Assembly (NCBI GenBank): GCA_964425485.1
Contig: CAYRML010000046.1
Span: 1-11,543, forward strand
DNA: 11,543 nt
DNA from: CAYRML01 sp964425485
GTDB taxonomy: Bacteria; Bacillota; Dehalobacteriia; UBA4068
Direction: 5' to 3'
Position 1 is the stretch's first letter; each line of letters starts with the position of its first letter. The translations under genes and the position numbers were made by a program. Shown here in pieces: positions 7,397 to 11,543 of the stretch. The notes beneath the pieces are model-generated. The model had not been told where the DNA came from. It ran no database searches and was given only the letters and a program-made list of their open reading frames with translations.

Positions 7397-8422
7397 ATGC
7401 GGATAGGCCAGTGGCAACTTAAAAACAAGGTGCTGGCGGCACCTATGGCCGGCTTTACTACCAGAGCTTATCGTGATATTCTACGGCAGCATGGCGCGGC
7501 TTTGGCCTATGGTGAGATGATCAGCGCCCAGGCCTTGGTCTATAATAATCAGCGCACTTTTGAGCTTTTGCAATTGGCGGGAGAAGAAAGCCCTCGTGTG
7601 GTGCAACTGTTTGGCTCTAAGCCGGATGTGATGTCGGAAGCGGCCCGCATAGTGCAGGATTTGGGCGCCGACATCATCGATATCAATATGGGATGCCCTT
7701 CTCCTAAGATAGTGAGAAATGGCGAAGGTGCTGCATTGCTGCGTGATCTTCCCCTGGCTGCGCGCATCATGCATGCGGTCAGCCATGCGGTGAACCTACC
7801 GGTGACAGCTAAATTGCGTTTAGGCTGGTCGGCAGATAGTATAAACTGCCGAGAAGCCGCGCAAATTTTAGAGGCTGCCGGCGCAGCGGCCATCGCATTA
7901 CATGGCCGTACCAGAGATCAATTTTACAGCGGCCAGGCTGATTGGTCACAGATAGCAGCCGTAAAAAAGCTGGTACAAATACCTGTGATCGGTAACGGTG
8001 ATATTTTTTCGGCTGCTGATGCCCAAAGAAGGATGCAAGAAAGCGGCTGCGATGCCTTAATGATAGGCCGCGGTATGGTTGGCAATCCTTGGCTGATAAG
8101 AGAATGCGTGGCAATTTTGGCTGGTCAAGAGTTGCCGCAGAGACCCTCACAGCAGGAAATTTTGCGGCAGGCCCTTTTACATCTGCAAAGGCAGATAGCA
8201 AGGGATATTTTTTTGGCCGAAGAGAAACAAATTGATGAAAATACGGCCAGGGCAGAAGGGGAAAAAACGGCGGTCAGATCGCTGCGCGCTCATTTGGCCT
8301 GGTATATCAAAGGCTTGCCCCAAGCAGCTCGGATGCGTTGCCGTATCAATCAATCGCTGACAGCCAAAGATATAGAAATTTTGTTTGAGCAATGGTTGGT
8401 GCAGATGGGGGAAAGCCCATAA
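7397..8422 (+). CDS. dusB: tRNA-dihydrouridine synthase (DusB-like)
   Basis: FMN enzyme that reduces specific uridines in tRNA to dihydrouridine with NADPH. The 341-residue TIM barrel shows APMAGFTTRAYR at the start (15-26), DINMGCPSPK (95-104) with catalytic Cys100, Lys139 in TAKLRLGW, HGRTRDQFYSG (169-179), GNGDIFSA (199-206) and IGRGMVGNPW (223-232), all FMN or substrate contacts of the Dus family. ATG 7397 is preferred because GGGAG (7385-7389), inside the end of coaX, lies 7 nt upstream. In-frame ATG 7370 would overlap coaX by 23 nt, adds nine non-family residues and has no ribosome site. The Dus class (DusB rather than another paralogue) is inferred from general likeness and from occurrence near coaX, greA and lysS in Firmicutes. 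Its 3' end overlaps the - strand gene and no terminator follows. Confidence 0.93.
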   Translation: MRIGQWQLKNKVLAAPMAGFTTRAYRDILRQHGAALAYGEMISAQALVYNNQRTFELLQLAGEESPRVVQLFGSKPDVMSEAARIVQDLGADIIDINMGCPSPKIVRNGEGAALLRDLPLAARIMHAVSHAVNLPVTAKLRLGWSADSINCREAAQILEAAGAAAIALHGRTRDQFYSGQADWSQIAAVKKLVQIPVIGNGDIFSAADAQRRMQESGCDALMIGRGMVGNPWLIRECVAILAGQELPQRPSQQEILRQALLHLQRQIARDIFLAEEKQIDENTARAEGEKTAVRSLRAHLAWYIKGLPQAARMRCRINQSLTAKDIEILFEQWLVQMGESP

Positions 8423-9159
8423 TATTGGCTGAGGTGCTCCATATACTGCAGCTTCTCTATTATGTCCAGGAGATACCAATGTCGGCGCTTGCTTTCGCTC
8501 ATGGTTGCCAGCAAAATCGCTTCCGCCAGATGTGAGGGCATGGTGTTACCGCAGCAATCTGTGGCAAAAGTGGGCCAATCATGCCAAATGTCATCCAGGC
8601 AGTATCCTTCTGCGCTTATCCTTATCTCTTTATCCAATGTCTCTTCTTGGGGGCGGCAGATGAGTCCATATTCTTCATAAATTTGCCGTGTCAGATGTTT
8701 CCGCCGCGCTTTATCTTCCCCATAAAGGCATAAAGAGCGCATTTCCCGTGCTAAAAAACGCGCTATGGCAGCGCTTTTTTTATTTTCCAAGCGGATGGCA
8801 AGGATTTTTTCTCTCCAAGATGGATTTTGTTGATCTAATATATATTTTATTTGTGCTACTTGCCAGATACTGCCATCATGCAGGGGCAAAGGACTGTATG
8901 CCAATAATTGTTTATCGCTTGCGTCCACAGCACAGATAGAACATTTGTTTTTTTGACCTATGTATAAAGCAGTATCCAAGTTTTTTATTTGTTTTTTGCT
9001 CTTTTTACTGCTTGGACAATAGATGGGCACTACGGGAACTTGCGTATCTTGTTGCAATGGCCAATATATGATTTGGTCTGCTCGTGGCGCTCTGCTTTTA
9101 CGCATATTGGTAAATAATAGAGGGATTTTTGTCTCATGGGAAATAAAGGCGCAGTTCAT
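8350..9159 (-). CDS. Hypothetical cysteine-rich protein, unrecognised
   Basis: I do not recognise this 269-residue protein. It starts at 9159 with AGGAG (9170-9166 on the - strand) 6 nt ahead, a good site that supports it being real. There is no signal peptide or membrane segment, so it is probably cytoplasmic. It has 11 cysteines (3, 48, 73, 76, 144, 168, 187, 202, 203, 253, 257); the pairs CSIC, CC and CTNHC could bind metal but form no known cluster motif. A basic Lys/Ser stretch lies at 51-59. The segment from about 117 to 170 reads as alternating strand and helix (ILAIRL, helix, SLCLYGED, helix, YGLICRP), suggesting a Rossmann-like core; this is inference. A long helical segment (about 210-247) follows. 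The last ~24 codons run antisense to the end of dusB. It is the only - strand gene here and sits between dusB and greA. No convincing promoter was found upstream (TATAAT at 9194-9189 on the - strand lacks a -35). Confidence 0.8.
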   Translation of the reverse strand: MNCAFISHETKIPLLFTNMRKSRAPRADQIIYWPLQQDTQVPVVPIYCPSSKKSKKQIKNLDTALYIGQKNKCSICAVDASDKQLLAYSPLPLHDGSIWQVAQIKYILDQQNPSWREKILAIRLENKKSAAIARFLAREMRSLCLYGEDKARRKHLTRQIYEEYGLICRPQEETLDKEIRISAEGYCLDDIWHDWPTFATDCCGNTMPSHLAEAILLATMSESKRRHWYLLDIIEKLQYMEHLSQYYGLSPICTNHCSNKISISLAVSD

Positions 9160-9263
9160 GCTGTTCTCCTGTTACTTTTGTGGGATTCATTATATGAAAA
9201 ATAATATTTTTTATGCCGGGAGATGCATGTATTGTATTATATATGAAAAGATATAAATAATAC

Positions 9264-9292
9264 TTGACAAACAGGAGCTTAAAGAATATAAT
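9264..9292 (+). promoter_or_regulatory. Perfect-consensus sigma-A promoter for greA-lysS
   Basis: TTGACA (9264-9269), a 17-nt spacer and TATAAT (9287-9292) match the housekeeping consensus at every position. The predicted start near 9299 leaves a ~140-nt leader before greA. The promoter lies about 105 nt upstream of, and divergent from, the start of the - strand gene. Confidence 0.9.
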
Positions 9293-9335
9293 CTCCATAA
9301 ATAGAGAGAGTTTAAAAGCATTATCTAAGACGGAT

Positions 9336-9416
9336 GCAAGCACTTCTGCAAGAGGTGCTTGCTGATGATTTATAAAGCATATTTACTTTATCTTGGCCAT
9401 AGAGATAAAGTAAATA
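9336..9416 (+). promoter_or_regulatory. Structured greA leader with two hairpins
   Basis: Hairpin 1 pairs GCAAGCACTTCT (9336-9347) with AGAGGTGCTTGC (9351-9362) around a GCA loop, 12 bp with one G-T wobble. Hairpin 2 pairs TATTTACTTTATCT (9380-9393) with AGATAAAGTAAATA (9403-9416) around a 9-nt loop, 14 bp perfect. Neither is followed by a T run, so they are not ordinary terminators. Hairpin 2 ends 14 nt before the greA ribosome site. No T-box or known riboswitch motif was recognised. A regulatory role is inferred from the length of the stems. Confidence 0.6.
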
Positions 9417-9438
9417 ATCAAGCAATAACGGAGGGCCA

Positions 9439-9918
9439 ATGATGATGAGGAATGAAGTTTTGATGACCATAGCCGGTCTCAAGAAAATGGAGGAGGAGCT
9501 GGAATATCTTAAAACGGTACGCCGCAAAGAAGTAGCCGCCCGTATCAAGCAAGCCATAGAATTTGGCGATATCAGTGAAAACTCCGAATATGAAGATGCT
9601 AAAAATGAGCAGGCTTTTATCGAAGGTAGCATTCTTGATCTGGAGCAAAAGCTGCGTAATGCCAGCATAATCGATGCCAATGATGTTAATATCGATGTGG
9701 TTTCCGTGGGCTCTACAGTCAGATTGAAAAATCATACCAAAGGCACGGAAGTTGAATATTCCATAGTTGGTTCTGTGGAATCTGATCCATCCAAAAACAA
9801 AATATCCAATGAAAGCCCTGTGGGGCAGGCTTTGATCGGACATACTGTAGGCAATCGCATCAATATTGAAGTGCCGGCCGGTATCATTGATATAGAAATA
9901 CTAGAGATCAAAAAATAA
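9439..9918 (+). CDS. greA: Transcription elongation factor GreA
   Basis: Binds the secondary channel of RNA polymerase and stimulates cleavage of backtracked RNA so stalled complexes resume. The 159 residues match the family length. The N-terminal coiled coil (about 9-80) carries the tip motif EFGDISENSEYEDAKNEQ (41-58), with acidic Asp44 and Glu47 corresponding to the catalytic-tip residues of E. coli GreA. The C-terminal FKBP-like domain (about 85-159) includes SPVGQALIGHTVGN (126-139), another family signature. Three consecutive ATG codons (9439, 9442, 9445) follow GGAGGG (9430-9435); the second or third gives the more usual spacing, so the true protein may lack one or two leading Met. lysS follows after 33 nt with no terminator, so the two genes form an operon under the 9264-9292 promoter. 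Confidence 0.97.
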   Translation: MMMRNEVLMTIAGLKKMEEELEYLKTVRRKEVAARIKQAIEFGDISENSEYEDAKNEQAFIEGSILDLEQKLRNASIIDANDVNIDVVSVGSTVRLKNHTKGTEVEYSIVGSVESDPSKNKISNESPVGQALIGHTVGNRINIEVPAGIIDIEILEIKK

Positions 9919-9951
9919 AATATGGAAATTATTGTGTAGGGGGTTTTATAA

Positions 9952-11418
9952 TTGCCGGATTTGGAAGCGAATGAACAGGTGCAAATAAGACAAAATAAAT
10001 TGCAACAATTACAGGAGCTGGGTATTGATCCCTTTGGTCAAAGGTTTGATCGTAGCCATTTTTCCCGTGATATAATAGATAATTTTGATGAGCTGGAAGG
10101 CAAGGAAGTCTCGATCTGTGGGCGTTTGATGGCAATTAGAGGCCATGGCAAGACTTGCTTTGCCTCTGTTGCCGATTTTGCCGGATCTATTCAGATTTAT
10201 GTGCGTCAGGATATGGTTGCGGCAACTGAATTTGCCGCTTTAAAATTGTGGGATATTGGCGATATCATCGGTGCCAGGGGGGAAGTTTTTCGTACTCAAA
10301 AAGGGGAAATCTCCGTCAAGGTGCACAGCTTGACTTTCCTGACCAAAAGTTTGCGTCCACTGCCGGAAAAATGGCATGGGCTCAAAGATGTGGAAATGCG
10401 ATACCGTCAGCGTTATGTGGATCTGATCGTTAATCCGGAAGTTAAGGATACATTTATCATCCGCAGTAAGATCATCCGTGCCATTCGCCGTTATCTGGAT
10501 GACAGGGGCTTTTTGGAGGTGGAAACCCCCACTTTGCATACCGTGGCCGGTGGGGCTGCCGCTAAGCCGTTTATTACACACCATAATTCGCTGGATATGC
10601 AGATGTATCTGCGCATAGCCTTGGAATTGCATCTGAAGCGTCTGATCATAGGCGGCATGGAAAAAGTCTATGAAATAGGGCGGGTTTTCCGCAATGAGGG
10701 CATATCTATCAGGCATAATCCGGAATTTACCTTGATGGAGCTTTATGAAGCCTACAGTGATTATGAGGGCATGATGGAGCTGACAGAAAATCTGATATCT
10801 AGTGTGGCCAAAGAAGTTTTAGGTAGTGATGTTATTACTTATCAGGGACAAGAAATATATTTGGCTGCTCCCTGGCGGAGATTATCTATGCTGGATGCCA
10901 TAAATGAATATGCCGGCATCGATTTTAATGCTGTTGCCGATGATGAAGCGGCCCGCAAGCTGGCAGAAATTCATCATATAGAAGTAGAAAAAGATGCTAC
11001 TAAGGGGCATGTAATCAATGCTTTCTTTGAGGAAATGGTTGAGGACAAGCTGATTCAGCCTACTTTTATTATTGATTATCCTATAGAAATTTCACCGCTG
11101 ACCAAGCGCAAAAAAGATCAACCAGACTTTACTTATCGTTTTGAGGCCTTTATCTATGGACGAGAAGTGGCGAATGCATATTCTGAGCTCAATGACCCAC
11201 TGGATCAAAGAGAGCGCTTTAAGGCTCAGATGGAGGAGCGTGCCAAAGGCAATGAAGAGGCCAACGAGACCGATGAGGACTTTTTGCTGGCTTTGGATCA
11301 TGGCATGCCGCCTACCGGCGGTTTAGGCATTGGCATCGATCGTTTGGTCATGTTTTTGACAGATTCCGCTTCCATCCGGGATGTCATTCTGTTCCCCACT
11401 ATGCGGCCGCGTGATTAG
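9952..11418 (+). CDS. lysS: Lysyl-tRNA synthetase, class II
   Basis: Charges tRNA-Lys with lysine using ATP. The 488 residues give the standard bacterial layout: an N-terminal helix, an OB-fold anticodon-binding domain (about 52-145, with ICGRLMAIRGHGK), then the class II catalytic core. Motif 1 spans about 171-195 (RSKIIRAIRRYL through EVETPTL). Motif 2 is FRNEGISIRHNPEFT (246-260), with the invariant Arg247 and Glu249. Motif 3 is GLGIGIDRL (457-465) near the C-terminus. The HNPEFT element is a LysRS hallmark. The start is TTG 9952, 8 nt after AGGGGG (9938-9943); no ATG or GTG near it fits the family N-terminus better. It is cotranscribed with greA and closed by the terminator at 11435-11470. 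Nothing is unusual beyond the TTG start. Confidence 0.98.
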   Translation: MPDLEANEQVQIRQNKLQQLQELGIDPFGQRFDRSHFSRDIIDNFDELEGKEVSICGRLMAIRGHGKTCFASVADFAGSIQIYVRQDMVAATEFAALKLWDIGDIIGARGEVFRTQKGEISVKVHSLTFLTKSLRPLPEKWHGLKDVEMRYRQRYVDLIVNPEVKDTFIIRSKIIRAIRRYLDDRGFLEVETPTLHTVAGGAAAKPFITHHNSLDMQMYLRIALELHLKRLIIGGMEKVYEIGRVFRNEGISIRHNPEFTLMELYEAYSDYEGMMELTENLISSVAKEVLGSDVITYQGQEIYLAAPWRRLSMLDAINEYAGIDFNAVADDEAARKLAEIHHIEVEKDATKGHVINAFFEEMVEDKLIQPTFIIDYPIEISPLTKRKKDQPDFTYRFEAFIYGREVANAYSELNDPLDQRERFKAQMEERAKGNEEANETDEDFLLALDHGMPPTGGLGIGIDRLVMFLTDSASIRDVILFPTMRPRD

Positions 11419-11434
11419 TATTATAATGAAGTTT

Positions 11435-11470
11435 AAAAAAAGGATGGAAATTTATTTCCATCCTTTTTTT
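11435..11470 (+). terminator. Intrinsic terminator after lysS
   Basis: A perfect 16-bp inverted repeat joins seven As plus GGATGGAAA (11435-11450) to TTTCCATCC plus seven Ts (11455-11470) around a TTTA loop, starting 17 nt after the lysS stop. With an A run on one side and a T run on the other it should end transcription in both directions. Confidence 0.93.
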
Positions 11471-11491
11471 AAATTTTTTCGCAAAATAGGG

Positions 11492-11521
11492 TTGACATAA
11501 GGTAAAGAGGTATGATATACT
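11492..11521 (+). promoter_or_regulatory. Strong sigma-A promoter pointing out of the window
   Basis: A perfect TTGACA (11492-11497) is followed after 18 nt by TATACT (11516-11521); an overlapping TATGAT at 11511 has too short a spacer. It lies just behind the lysS terminator and reads off the window end. The few bases beyond (11522-11543) show no ribosome site or start codon, so the gene served is unknown. A stable RNA operon is a guess from its strength. Confidence 0.65.
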
Positions 11522-11543
11522 CAACGGCGTTGCGGCCAAGTAA

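Noticed and set aside
8405..8420. Short hairpin ATGGG...CCCAT at the end of dusB as a terminator
   Set aside because: Only 5 bp, inside the coding sequence and with no T run after it.
9299..9438. T-box (lysine) riboswitch or conventional attenuator upstream of greA-lysS
   Set aside because: No T-box core sequence, no specifier-loop-like structure and no terminator with a T run; the first gene is greA, not lysS.
1..11543. Mobile element, CRISPR array, toxin-antitoxin pair or defence island
   Set aside because: No transposase, integrase, regularly spaced repeats, small toxin-like gene pairs or tRNA attachment duplications were seen; gene content is core metabolism and information processing.

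Overview
The window looks like ordinary core chromosome of an anaerobic Firmicute (Bacillota). I lean towards a Negativicutes or clostridial lineage, but no rRNA is present to settle it. The evidence is strong AGGAGG-type ribosome binding sites, TTG starts on two large genes, near-consensus sigma-A promoters, an A+T-leaning composition with very A+T-rich spacers, and a full-length pyruvate:ferredoxin oxidoreductase typical of strict anaerobes. The gene order dnaX-ybaB-recR-bofA recalls the Bacillus order dnaX-yaaK-recR-yaaL-bofA, here without yaaL.

Left part (1-2738, + strand): the 3' portion of dnaX (its first ~50-60 codons lie outside the window), a YbaB/EbfC nucleoid protein and recR form a tight replication/recombination operon closed by a terminator at 2345-2372. 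A small three-helix membrane protein of the BofA (pro-sigma-K processing inhibitor) family follows.

Middle (2739-8422, + strand): a 258-nt A+T-rich spacer with a promoter, a 19-nt palindrome and a short tandem repeat leads into the 1167-residue PFOR gene (nifJ), which ends in a textbook terminator. Behind its own promoter comes coaX (type III pantothenate kinase, the first step of CoA synthesis), closely followed by a dus-family tRNA dihydrouridine synthase. PFOR uses CoA as co-substrate, but the two genes are separately transcribed, so that link is only thematic.

Right part (8350-11543): one gene on the - strand (8350-9159) encodes a 269-residue cysteine-rich protein I do not recognise. Its 3' end overlaps the end of dusB by 73 nt. 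Upstream of it, facing the other way, a perfect-consensus promoter (9264-9292) drives greA-lysS through a ~140-nt leader carrying two strong hairpins. lysS ends in a 16-bp-stem terminator. The last bases hold a second strong promoter pointing out of the window, possibly for a stable RNA operon.

I found no mobile element, CRISPR array, tRNA or rRNA, and nothing that clearly amounts to a new multi-gene system. The items most worth a second look are the unknown - strand protein and its antisense overlap, and the structured greA leader.
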